From Clostridia bacterium (lineage in GTDB: Bacteria > Bacillota > Clostridia > Christensenellales > Borkfalkiaceae), in the NCBI GenBank assembly GCA_017467265.1, contig JAFTSO010000008.1, positions 1 to 57,737 of the forward strand: a DNA stretch of 57,737 nucleotides, written 5' to 3'. A model generated the notes under the pieces. It saw only the letters and a program-made list of their open reading frames with translations. It did no database searches and was not told the origin of the DNA. Within the stretch, counting starts at the first letter, position 1. Each line of letters starts with the position of its first letter. The position numbers and the translations under genes were made by a program. Shown one piece after another: positions 39,876 to 47,929 of the stretch.

Positions 39876-41801
39876 ATGAACGTTTTTGAAAAAGCAAAAT
39901 GGATTTGGGTGGATGGCAACAACACGCCCGATACCTACGGCGAATTTTACGACGAATTTTTGTGGCAGGGCGAAAGGGCAACGTGCCGCATTTCGGCGGA
40001 TAGCGACTATACGCTGTTTATCAACGGCAAGTACGTTGCCAGCAATCAATACGGCGATTTCCCGTGGTACAAGTCGTATGACGAAATCGACGTGACGGCG
40101 TATCTGACCGCAGGCAAGAACAAAATCGCCGTTCTCGTTTGGTATTTTGGAACGAGCACGCAGCGCTATTATTCCGCGCCCGCAGGTCTGCTCTACGAGA
40201 TAGAAGAGGGGGGGACGGTACGCGTTGAGAGCGGAAATCACACCCTTGCAAGATACAGCCGCGCATATAAAAACGGCTTACAAAAGAAAATGACCAATCA
40301 GCTGGGGTACAGCTATCTGTACGACGCGACGAAGGAAGACGGCTGGATCAACGGCGAGTTGCACGGCTTTGCGCCTGCGGCGCTCGTACAAAAAGAGTGC
40401 ACGCTCCTGCCCCGTCCTGTGAAAAAGGGCGAACTGCTCGCGCAAAAGCAGGCGAAAATCATCGATGAAAAGGGCAAGACGTATTATCAGCTCGACCTTG
40501 GCGAAGAAGTGGTGGGCTTGCTTTCCTTTGCGTTGCGCTCCGCGACCGAACAAAAAATCACGGTGTCGTTCGGGGAGCATCTCGAACGTGGTGGCAAAGT
40601 CAGCCGTTATATCCACGAGCGCGATTTTAGCGTGGAGTATATCGCAGCGAAAGGCGAAAACGAATACACGAATTATATGCTCCGCTTGGGGTGCAGATAT
40701 TTGGAAATTGAGAGCGAAAACGAGATCGATCTGCATTTTGTTGCGCTCACGCCGCAGGTATATCCTGCAAAGCCCAAGGCGTTCACGGCAAAGACGGAAC
40801 AGGACAAGAAGATTTACGAGCTGTGCTTGAACAGTCTGCGCCTTTGTATGATGGAACACTACGTCGATTGCCCTTGGCGCGAACAATGCCTGTACGCGTT
40901 CGATTCGCGCAATCAGATCCTTTGCGGCTATTACGCGTTCGAGGACGGGAATTTTGAATACGCACGCGCCAACTTGGTGCTGATGAGCAAGGACAAAGGC
41001 GTGAACGGCTTGATGTCGATCTGCTATCCCTGCGGTTTAGATTTCTGTATTCCGTCGTTCTCGCTCTATTACGCACTTTCCGTCAAGGAATATATCGAAC
41101 ACTCGGGGGACGTGTCGATTGTAAACGAGGTTTATCCCCGTATTTTGCAGTTTATGGACGCGATGCTCGCGCAGCGTAAGGACGGATTGTTGTACCGTTT
41201 TGAGGGCGCGCAAAACTGGAATTTCTACGACTGGTCCGAGCATTCCGAAGGCACGTTGCATAGCGCGGACGCGGTGATCGCCGACGCGCAGCTGAATATT
41301 TTGTGCGTGATGGCGCTGCGTGCGCTGCGGCGCATTTGCGAGCTGGGCGGCGTGGAATATCCGTACGGCAACGCAGACGAAGAGCTGGCGCAAAACGTCG
41401 TCAAGAACTTCTATAACGAAGAGCGCAAAGCGCTGACGGTGACGGTGGGTGGCAACGAATACGTAGAGCTGGTCAACGCGTTGGCGGTGGCGTTCGGCGT
41501 TGTGGACGGCGAGAAAGCGGCGGCAATCGCCGAGCAGCTGGCAAACGGCGAGCTGCTCCCTTGCTCTTTGAGTATGAAGTGCTTTAAGTACGACGCTTTG
41601 CTGGCTGTGGACGAAGAGAAATACCGCGACGTGGTGTTGGCGGAGATCCGCAAGGACTATCAACTGATGGTGGACAGCGGCTATTCGGCGGCTTGGGAAA
41701 CGATTGACGGTGCGGCGGCGTTCGACCACGCAGGCAGCCTTTGCCACGGCTGGTCGGCAATCCCCATCTACTATTACAAAAAATTCAAAATTGTGGAATA
41801 A
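39876..41801 (+). CDS. GH78-like alpha-L-rhamnosidase family protein
   Basis: This 641-residue protein lacks an export signal. It starts with a carbohydrate-binding-like sandwich (KAKWIWVDG, DYTLFINGKYVASNQYG, DVTAYLTAGKNKIAVLVW). The (alpha/alpha)6 barrel has the block DCPWREQCLYAFD, in which D331, E336 and D343 keep the Asp/Glu/Asp spacing of GH78, although the RLGWTG part of the motif is replaced. Later ETIDGAAAFDHAGSLCHGWSA is the usual family end with catalytic-pocket His/Trp. It differs clearly from the GH78 enzyme at 624-2720, so the two may cut different linkages. A terminator follows at once. Confidence 0.75.
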   Translation: MNVFEKAKWIWVDGNNTPDTYGEFYDEFLWQGERATCRISADSDYTLFINGKYVASNQYGDFPWYKSYDEIDVTAYLTAGKNKIAVLVWYFGTSTQRYYSAPAGLLYEIEEGGTVRVESGNHTLARYSRAYKNGLQKKMTNQLGYSYLYDATKEDGWINGELHGFAPAALVQKECTLLPRPVKKGELLAQKQAKIIDEKGKTYYQLDLGEEVVGLLSFALRSATEQKITVSFGEHLERGGKVSRYIHERDFSVEYIAAKGENEYTNYMLRLGCRYLEIESENEIDLHFVALTPQVYPAKPKAFTAKTEQDKKIYELCLNSLRLCMMEHYVDCPWREQCLYAFDSRNQILCGYYAFEDGNFEYARANLVLMSKDKGVNGLMSICYPCGLDFCIPSFSLYYALSVKEYIEHSGDVSIVNEVYPRILQFMDAMLAQRKDGLLYRFEGAQNWNFYDWSEHSEGTLHSADAVIADAQLNILCVMALRALRRICELGGVEYPYGNADEELAQNVVKNFYNEERKALTVTVGGNEYVELVNALAVAFGVVDGEKAAAIAEQLANGELLPCSLSMKCFKYDALLAVDEEKYRDVVLAEIRKDYQLMVDSGYSAAWETIDGAAAFDHAGSLCHGWSAIPIYYYKKFKIVE

Positions 41802-41806
41802 AATGA

Positions 41807-41840
41807 AAACTCGGCTGATGAAAAAGCCGAGTTTTTATTT
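41807..41840 (+). terminator. Rho-independent terminator
   Basis: ACTCGGCT (41809-41816) pairs with AGCCGAGT (41825-41832), followed by TTTTATTT. Confidence 0.9.
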
Positions 41841-41856
41841 GCCTGCCTAAAAATAC

Positions 41857-41885
41857 TTGATAAAAACTTTTTTCTGTGTTATACT
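41857..41885 (+). promoter_or_regulatory. Promoter of the structured ncRNA
   Basis: TTGATA (41857-41862), 17 bp, TATACT (41880-41885). The predicted first base is G41892, which is exactly the first base of the RNA's closing stem. Confidence 0.8.
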
Positions 41886-41891
41886 AAATAC

Positions 41892-42097
41892 GTCACACAA
41901 ATTGAATAGCCAAATGCCAGAAACGCTCTTTATTTTTTTAAGGGTTAGTTTTCCTTTTTGATGTAAATCATTGAATTTGATAAAATGCAAATTCCACTTG
42001 ATTTACAGCAATGGGTGACTATGGCTAATTAAGATTTGTGTGACAACAACGGAGTTTGCGTTTTTGTGCGTTGACTTCGGTTGGCGCACTTTTTTAT
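41892..42097 (+). ncRNA. Structured non-coding RNA of about 205 nt (6S-like rod shape), identity unknown
   Basis: The predicted transcript begins with GTCACACAAAT (41892-41902), which pairs perfectly with ATTTGTGTGAC (42034-42044). TAGCCA then pairs with TGGCTA. A wide asymmetric internal region follows. The tip is a second long helix: TGTAAATCA with TGATTTACA, then GAATTTG with CAAATTC around an 8-nt loop. A terminator (10-bp stem, TTCG loop, 42066-42089, T-run) ends it. This rod with a large central bubble resembles 6S RNA; raiA RNA or a cis-acting leader for the gene at 42122 are alternatives. No open frame with a ribosome site lies inside. Structure is read by eye. Confidence 0.65.
42066..42095 (+). 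terminator. Terminator of the ncRNA
   Basis: A 10-bp stem (42066-42075 with 42080-42089, including G-T pairs) with a TTCG tetraloop and six T residues. Confidence 0.9.
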
Positions 42098-42121
42098 CTA
42101 GAGAAAAACATAGGGGGGAAT

Positions 42122-42478
42122 ATGGCGTTAAAGAAAAAAGACAAATCCTTTCATTTTGAAAAGTATTGGGACGAATACGGCAGAAGAGATACGTTTACCA
42201 AGGTACACCGCTATTTGCGATTGCACCGCGAATTGTTGGAAGATAGCGAATATAAAGAAATGTACGATTATTACCGCAATACGCTGATTATGTATTTAAG
42301 GAAAGATATGGAGGATAAAAAATATAGCGATAAGCAGTTAGGGGGAGTGCTTGATGTGCTGGCAGATATTTTTAATAAAGACGCTGTCGAATACGTAAAC
42401 AGCTATAAACCGTTGGTGGTCTTATTGTATAATTGCTGGAAAAAAGAACCAAAAAGAATAAGAGAAATCCGTATTTAA
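42122..42478 (+). CDS. Orphan helical protein of 118 residues
   Basis: Start at ATG 42122, which has a GGGGGGA purine run just upstream and lies after the ncRNA terminator. The product is Lys/Glu/Tyr-rich and mostly helical (HFEKYWDEYGRRDTF, YKEMYDYYRNTLIMYLRKDM), with no signal peptide or membrane helix. I do not recognise a family. Because only a terminator separates it from the ncRNA promoter, its expression may depend on read-through of that structured RNA. A terminator follows at 42515. Confidence 0.6.
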   Translation: MALKKKDKSFHFEKYWDEYGRRDTFTKVHRYLRLHRELLEDSEYKEMYDYYRNTLIMYLRKDMEDKKYSDKQLGGVLDVLADIFNKDAVEYVNSYKPLVVLLYNCWKKEPKRIREIRI

Positions 42479-42514
42479 CAGGGTATTCTTTTCTAATACG
42501 TACAAAGCTCTGTA

Positions 42515-42540
42515 AAAACGCCCTTCGGGGCGTTTTTTCT
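42515..42540 (+). terminator. Rho-independent terminator
   Basis: AAAACGCCC and GGGCGTTTT flank a TTCG loop (42524-42527); the T-run continues to 42538. Confidence 0.9.
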
Positions 42541-42565
42541 TGGCAAAAAAGCACATACTGTCCTT

Positions 42566-43753
42566 ATGAAAACGCTTTTGAAAGACGCAGAAACTTTGCG
42601 TGAAAAACTCGTTCAACACAGACGGTATCTACACCAAAACGCCGAAACGGGGTTTGCGCTCCCCAAAACGTTCGCGTACGTTGAAAAAACGCTGCGCGAT
42701 TTGGGCTATACGCCCCAAAGGTGCGGCAGAGCAGGGCTGATCGCGCTCGTCGGCGAGGACAACGGCGCGCCGTGCACGTTGCTCCGCGCGGATATGGACG
42801 GATTGCTCTTGCGTGAGCGGTCGGGGGAGAAGTTCGCCTGTAAAACGGGGAATATGCACGCGTGCGGACACGATCTACACGCGGCGATGCTGCTCGGTGC
42901 GGCGGCGTTGCTTAAACGGCGTGAACAGCGCTTAAAAGGGCGTGTAAAGCTCCTGTTTCAGTCTGCCGAGGAAATACTCGAAGGGGCGAGGGATTGCCTT
43001 AAAAACGGCGTTTTAGACGCGCCGACGGTGCAACGGGCGATGACGCTACACGTGCTCACCGCTCTGCCGTTGAAAACGGGTACGGCGGTGGTGTCGTCCG
43101 CAGGTGTCAGCGCGCCTGCCGCCGATTTTTTCCGTATCACGGTGCAGGGAAAGGGGTGTCACGGCTCTACGCCGTGGAAGGGGGTGGACGCGCTCGCTGT
43201 CGGGGCGCATATCCTTTTGGCTTTGCAGACGATTTCCGCTCGCGAAATTCCCATCGGGGCGGGGGTGTTGACGGTGGGGTGTTTGCAGGCAGGGAGCGTA
43301 GGCAACGTGATTGCAGATAGCGCGATGATAGAAGGGAGCTTGCGCGCCTTTGACGAGAGCGTGCGGGAGAGACTGAAAAAGCGGTTGGTGGAGATTGCGC
43401 GCGCGCAAGCCAACGCCTTTCGTGCAAAAGCAACGGTGGAATTTTTAGGTGGCTGTCCTGTCCTTGTCAACGACGAAAGGACGTCCGAGTTTGCCTATCA
43501 AACGGCGAAAACGGTGTTAGGCGACGATCGCGTGTTTACGTCGGCGGAGCTGGGTAGCACGCAAGAAAAGGGTGGTTCGGAAGACTTTGCATATATCAGC
43601 CGCGAAGTGCCGTCGGTGCTCGTTGCGCTCGCCGCAGGGGAGAGTGACAAGGGGTACGGCTATCCCCTGCATCACCCCAAGGTGCGATTCGACGAAAACG
43701 TTTTGCCTATCGGGGCGGCGTTGTATGCGGCGTTTGCTTTGGCGGCGAAATAA
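42566..43753 (+). CDS. M20-family amidohydrolase (N-acyl amino acid hydrolase type)
   Basis: This 395-residue metallopeptidase shows the family motifs: HRRYLHQNAETGFALPKT at the start, LRADMDGLLLRE, HACGHDLHAAMLLGAA, LLFQSAEEILEGARD, HVLTALPLKTG, and a final GSEDFAYISREVPSVLVAL. The Cys/His/Glu metal set of aminoacylase-like members is present (C and H in HACGHD, E in SAEE). It removes acyl groups from amino acids or short peptides. No ribosome site is visible before ATG 42566; a CATACT hexamer lies exactly 6 nt upstream, so it too may be leaderless, though its -35 is poor. It converges on the antiporter gene. Confidence 0.85.
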   Translation: MKTLLKDAETLREKLVQHRRYLHQNAETGFALPKTFAYVEKTLRDLGYTPQRCGRAGLIALVGEDNGAPCTLLRADMDGLLLRERSGEKFACKTGNMHACGHDLHAAMLLGAAALLKRREQRLKGRVKLLFQSAEEILEGARDCLKNGVLDAPTVQRAMTLHVLTALPLKTGTAVVSSAGVSAPAADFFRITVQGKGCHGSTPWKGVDALAVGAHILLALQTISAREIPIGAGVLTVGCLQAGSVGNVIADSAMIEGSLRAFDESVRERLKKRLVEIARAQANAFRAKATVEFLGGCPVLVNDERTSEFAYQTAKTVLGDDRVFTSAELGSTQEKGGSEDFAYISREVPSVLVALAAGESDKGYGYPLHHPKVRFDENVLPIGAALYAAFALAAK

Positions 43754-43788
43754 AAAGGGGCGCGTACGCTGTATGCAGCGTACGCGCC
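43751..43788 (-). terminator. Terminator of the antiporter gene
   Basis: A perfect 13-bp stem (43759-43771 with 43776-43788, TATG loop) has its T-tract on the minus strand. Confidence 0.85.
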
Positions 43789-43811
43789 TATCCGTCGATA
43801 TTTGCTTGTGA

Positions 43812-45218
43812 TTACGATACGTCCGTGGGGTTTTGCACGGGAACGTCCGTGGCGATAGCCGCCGTTTCCACAACGGGTACGTGGCTTTGGGCACGTTTAT
43901 GTTTGTTCTTGGCGTGTTCGTGACGGGCGCTGGTCTTACCTTCGGGATCGATATCGCCAGCCTTTGTCAACGCGATCTTGGTGAGCATAGGTCCGATCAA
44001 CTCGTACACCAACACGGCGAACAGCGTGATCTGGGCGATCAGCGCGCCTTCTGCACCGAAACTTTCAGACGCCATACGCGCCATACCGAGTGCAACGCCT
44101 GCCTGCGGCAGGAGGGTTACGCCGAGATATTTGACAATGTTATCGTCGCATTTCGATATTTTCGCGCTCGCATACGCGCCGCTGTATTTACCAGCCGACC
44201 GGCTGATGATATATACGATACCGATGAGTACGATCCAGCCGCTCTTAAACACGGACAGATCGAGCTCCGCACCGCTGATAACGAAGAAAATAACGAACAG
44301 CGGAGCTGTCCAACGATCGACTCTGTCCATCAGTTCTTCGGAGAAATCGCACACGTTGCAGAAGATCGTGCCGAGCATCATACAAACGAGCAGGTTGGAA
44401 AAGCCGATATGTACGCCGCCGATCTCGAATTTCAGCATCGACAGCGCGATGGTCATCATCACGAACGCCACCGACACCGCAAGACGCTTGGAACGGGAGT
44501 GGAAGAAACGCTCGCACAGGCTAAACAGATAGCCCATAATCGCGCCCAAGCCCAGCGAACAAACGATTTCAAGCAGTGGCTCTACCACGATACCTACCAC
44601 GCCGATCGCGCCTGCTTTTAACGCTTTGGCTACGCCGAAAGACACCGCGAAGAGCACCAGCCCCACCGCGTCGTCCAGCGCAACGACGGGGAGCAATATA
44701 TCCGTCAAAGGCCCTTTGGCTTTGTACTGTTTTACGACCATCAGCGTTGCCGCAGGAGCGGTAGCCGACGCGATCGCGCCCAGCACGATAGCCGCTTCGA
44801 TCGGGAAAATATGATCGGGCAATGCAAAGGACAAAATCACGAGTACTGCATCTACGACCAAGGTGGTGATTACCGCCTGAAAGATACCGACGATCGTTGC
44901 CTGCTTGCCTACCTTTTTGAGCTGTGACAGGCGGAATTCGTTGCCGATGGAAAAGGCGATGAAACCGAGCGCCACGTCGCTCAAAATGGAGAATTTTTCC
45001 ATAAATTCTTCGTTCATAAAGCCGATGCCGACAATGGGCGTATGCCAGTTCGCCGTTTTTTCGGCGATGAGCAGCCCCAGCCTGCCCAAAACGAACGGGC
45101 CGATGAGAATACCTGCGACAAGGTATGCCGTGACGGCAGGCAACTTTAAGATTTTCGCCAAGCGCGACAGGAGCAACCCTGCGAGTAGCGCGATAGATAA
45201 TACCAATAATTTATCCAT
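43812..45218 (-). CDS. CPA2-family cation:proton antiporter
   Basis: This 468-residue membrane protein has about 12-13 hydrophobic helices. Family segments include LKLPAVTAYLVAGILIGPFVLG, GFIAFSIGNEFRLSQLKKVG, a discontinuous helix region GAIASATAPAATLMVVKQYKAKGPLTD and VVALDDAVGLVLFAVSFGVAKAL with the cation-binding-type Asp pair. The last 50 residues are a hydrophilic His/Lys-rich tail (HEHAKNKHKRAQ) without a TrkA-N domain. It exchanges sodium or potassium for protons. A TATAAT -10 box lies about 60 bp upstream on the minus strand with a weak -35. It is transcribed away from nfnAB. Confidence 0.85.
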   Translation of the reverse strand: MDKLLVLSIALLAGLLLSRLAKILKLPAVTAYLVAGILIGPFVLGRLGLLIAEKTANWHTPIVGIGFMNEEFMEKFSILSDVALGFIAFSIGNEFRLSQLKKVGKQATIVGIFQAVITTLVVDAVLVILSFALPDHIFPIEAAIVLGAIASATAPAATLMVVKQYKAKGPLTDILLPVVALDDAVGLVLFAVSFGVAKALKAGAIGVVGIVVEPLLEIVCSLGLGAIMGYLFSLCERFFHSRSKRLAVSVAFVMMTIALSMLKFEIGGVHIGFSNLLVCMMLGTIFCNVCDFSEELMDRVDRWTAPLFVIFFVISGAELDLSVFKSGWIVLIGIVYIISRSAGKYSGAYASAKISKCDDNIVKYLGVTLLPQAGVALGMARMASESFGAEGALIAQITLFAVLVYELIGPMLTKIALTKAGDIDPEGKTSARHEHAKNKHKRAQSHVPVVETAAIATDVPVQNPTDVS

Positions 45219-45365
45219 ACAGTACCCCTTTTCAAAGGAATTCTTGTTTAACCGAAAAACATTATACTACTTGTGCGCGCGAAAAGCAAACGAAAGGGGG
45301 GAGAAAAATGAAAAAATTGTGAAAATATTTTTCACGGAAATTTTTGGAAAGGCTTGTTTCAGTCG

Positions 45366-45394
45366 TTGACAATTTTTTTCGTGTGCGGTATAAT
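45366..45394 (+). promoter_or_regulatory. Promoter of the nfnA-nfnB operon
   Basis: TTGACA (45366-45371), 17 bp, TATAAT (45389-45394). Confidence 0.85.
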
Positions 45395-45467
45395 AAATGC
45401 CAACAAAGAGTGAGAAAGAAATAGTGAAAAACGCAGAATTTTGGCACAAAGAAAGGAGAGAGAATAT

Positions 45468-46310
45468 ATGTATCAAATCGTTAGCAAAAAATCCTTAAAT
45501 CCCACGGTCACGCAGATGGAAATTCTTGCGCCGTTCGTGGCGAAAAAGGCGCGCGCAGGACAGTTTGTCATTTTGCGCGTTGACGAGAGAGGGGAGCGGA
45601 TTCCGCTCACCGTCGCAGGATACGACCGCGAACGGGGTACGGTGACAATCATTTTTCAGGTTGTCGGTGGCACGACGGAGCGGTTGAATCATAAAAACGA
45701 AGGGGATTTTATTCCCGATTTTGTCGGACCTTTGGGACGCCCTACACAGGTGGACGGCTTGAAAAAGGTCTGCGTGGTCGGTGGCGGCGTAGGTTGTGCG
45801 ATCGCGTTGCCCGTGGCACGCGCTCTGCATGAAAACGGGGTGGACGTGACGTCGATCGTCGGCTTTCGCAACAAAGATCTCGTGATTTTGGAAGAGGATT
45901 TTAAGGCGTATTCCGACGACTTTTATATGATGACGGACGACGGCTCGTACGGGCGGAAAGGGAACGTTTGCGTGCCCCTCGAAGAGCTACTGGAAAAGGG
46001 CGAACGGTTTGACGAAGTGATCACGATCGGTCCGCTGATTATGATGAAATTTGTGTGTCTGTCCACGAAAAAATACGGTGTAAAAACGATCGCGAGCATG
46101 AACCCGATTATGATTGACGGGACGGGTATGTGCGGCTGTTGCCGCCTGACGGTAGGCGGTGAAATGAAATTCGCCTGCGTGGACGGCCCGGAATTTGACG
46201 GGCACTTGATCGATTTTGACGAGGCGATGAGCCGTTCCCGTTCGTATGCCGAATTTGAAACGCGACAGAGAGAGCACGCGTGCAACCTGTTCAAAAAGGA
46301 GGTAGAATAA
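45468..46310 (+). CDS. NfnA-like FAD/NAD-binding reductase subunit with [2Fe-2S] cluster
   Basis: Start at ATG 45468 behind AAGGAG, giving 280 residues. The protein is of the dihydroorotate-dehydrogenase electron-transfer/sulfide dehydrogenase type. Its FAD domain has RIPLTVAGYDRERGTVTIIFQVVGGTT; the NAD domain has VCVVGGGVGCAIALPVARAL; the C-terminus has MCGCCRLTVGGEMKFACVDGPEFDG, with four cysteines for a [2Fe-2S] cluster. Paired with the next gene it matches NfnAB, the bifurcating enzyme that couples NADH, ferredoxin and NADP(H). It is cytoplasmic. The following gene starts 1 bp after its stop. Confidence 0.85.
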   Translation: MYQIVSKKSLNPTVTQMEILAPFVAKKARAGQFVILRVDERGERIPLTVAGYDRERGTVTIIFQVVGGTTERLNHKNEGDFIPDFVGPLGRPTQVDGLKKVCVVGGGVGCAIALPVARALHENGVDVTSIVGFRNKDLVILEEDFKAYSDDFYMMTDDGSYGRKGNVCVPLEELLEKGERFDEVITIGPLIMMKFVCLSTKKYGVKTIASMNPIMIDGTGMCGCCRLTVGGEMKFACVDGPEFDGHLIDFDEAMSRSRSYAEFETRQREHACNLFKKEVE

Positions 46311-46311
46311 T

Positions 46312-47742
46312 ATGCCCCCGTTCAATATGCAACCCTTAAAAAATCCGATGCCCACGCAGGACGCGAACGTGCGAAAGGGCAATTTTGACGAAGTTGCGCT
46401 CGGCTACACGGCGGAGCAGGCGATTAGCGAGGCGAAACGGTGTATCCGTTGCAAACACCGCCCGTGTGTGGCAGGTTGCCCCGTCAACGTGAAGATCCCC
46501 GAATTTATCGGCAAGATTGCCGAAGGGGATTTTGAAGGTGCGTACCAGATCATCGCTGAAGATTCGTCGTTGCCAGCGGTGTGTGGACGGGTATGTCCGC
46601 AGGAAAAACAATGCGAGCGCGTTTGTACGCGCGGTATCAAGGCAGGGTGCGAGTCGGTGGGTATCGGCAGGCTCGAACGTTTTGCCGCCGACTGGCATAT
46701 GGCACACGAAAAGGCGCTCAACGCGGTCACGCCCCCCACGAACGGACACAAAGTCGCGGTGATCGGTAGCGGTCCTGCCGGGCTGACCTGTGCAGGGGAT
46801 TTGGCACGAAAGGGGTATGACGTCACCGTGTTCGAGGCGTTGCACGTGGCTGGCGGCGTGCTCGTGTACGGGATTCCCGAATTCCGTTTGCCGAAGGCAA
46901 TCGTGGAACGCGAAATCGACCAGCTCTGCGCGCTGGGCGTGAAGATTGAAACGAATATGGTCATCGGCAGAGTGCTGACGATCGAAGAGTTGAAGACGGA
47001 ATACGGCTTTGCCGCGGTGTTCATCGGCAGCGGTGCAGGCTTGCCAAAGTTTATGAATATTCCGGGCGAAAATCTCAAAGGCGTGTATTCGGCGAACGAG
47101 TTTTTGACTCGATCGAATTTGATGAAAGCGTACGAAGAGGATAGCCACACCCCTATACAGCGTGGCAAACGCGTGGCGGTAGTGGGCGGCGGCAACGTCG
47201 CGATGGACGCAGCGCGTACGGCAAGACGCTTGGGCGCGGAAGTGCATATTATCTATCGGCGCGGCGAAGAAGAACTGCCTGCGCGGCAGGAAGAAATCGA
47301 GCACGCAAAGGAAGAAGGGATTATTTTTGACCTGCTCACCAACCCCGTGCGTATTTTGGCGACGGAAACCACCGATCCGCGCGACCCGTCCTTTGGTTGG
47401 GTGCAGGCGATCGAGTGCGTGCGTATGGAGCTTGGCGAAGCGGACGAGAGCGGTCGTCGCTCGCCCAAAGCGGTGGCAGGTAGTGAGTTCACGTTGCCTG
47501 TCGATTGCGTGATCATGTCGTTAGGCACTTCGCCAAACCCGTTATTGAAGGCGACGACGGCAGGCTTGAATACGTTGCGCCGTGGGGAGATTGAAGTCGA
47601 TGCAGTAGGAAAAACGTCGCTGGAAGGAGTCTATTGCGGCGGCGATGCGGCAACGGGCGCAGCGACGGTGATCAAAGCAATGGGCGCAGGCAAGATCGCG
47701 GCGCGCGCTATCGACGAATATATTCAGAGCAAAGAAAAATAA
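46312..47742 (+). CDS. NfnB-like / glutamate synthase small subunit-type oxidoreductase
   Basis: This 476-residue flavoprotein has two [4Fe-4S] cysteine sets near the N-terminus (CIRCKHRPCVAGCPV and CGRVCPQEKQCERVC). An FAD-binding VAVIGSGPAGLTCAGDLA follows, then an NADP-binding VAVVGGGNVAMDAARTARRLG and a final GVYCGGDAATGAATVIKAMGAGKIAARAI. These are the features of NfnB and of GltA-type NADPH-dependent glutamate synthase subunits. The tight pairing with the NfnA-like gene favours the transhydrogenase reading. An AGGAGG site overlaps the end of the previous gene. A terminator follows. Confidence 0.85.
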   Translation: MPPFNMQPLKNPMPTQDANVRKGNFDEVALGYTAEQAISEAKRCIRCKHRPCVAGCPVNVKIPEFIGKIAEGDFEGAYQIIAEDSSLPAVCGRVCPQEKQCERVCTRGIKAGCESVGIGRLERFAADWHMAHEKALNAVTPPTNGHKVAVIGSGPAGLTCAGDLARKGYDVTVFEALHVAGGVLVYGIPEFRLPKAIVEREIDQLCALGVKIETNMVIGRVLTIEELKTEYGFAAVFIGSGAGLPKFMNIPGENLKGVYSANEFLTRSNLMKAYEEDSHTPIQRGKRVAVVGGGNVAMDAARTARRLGAEVHIIYRRGEEELPARQEEIEHAKEEGIIFDLLTNPVRILATETTDPRDPSFGWVQAIECVRMELGEADESGRRSPKAVAGSEFTLPVDCVIMSLGTSPNPLLKATTAGLNTLRRGEIEVDAVGKTSLEGVYCGGDAATGAATVIKAMGAGKIAARAIDEYIQSKEK

Positions 47743-47775
47743 CAGACAAAAACGGATAAGCCCACAACAAGGTAG

Positions 47776-47812
47776 AAACTCCCCACTCGGCAGGTACGGG
47801 TGGGGAGTTTTG
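47776..47812 (+). terminator. Rho-independent terminator after nfnB
   Basis: A 14-bp stem with one G-T pair (47776-47789 with 47797-47810), followed by TTTTG. Confidence 0.85.
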
Positions 47813-47865
47813 TAAAATTTCGCGTTAAAGAGTGGACGGGGACGGAAAAAATTCGGTAAATACTA

Positions 47866-47894
47866 TTGACAGCGTGAGAATATAATGATATAAT
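47866..47894 (+). promoter_or_regulatory. Promoter of the Cys-tail lipoprotein gene
   Basis: TTGACA (47866-47871), 17 bp, TATAAT (47889-47894). Confidence 0.85.
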
Positions 47895-47929
47895 GAGCGC
47901 GTAAAAAAATCCAAAAAGGAGAAAGAAAT

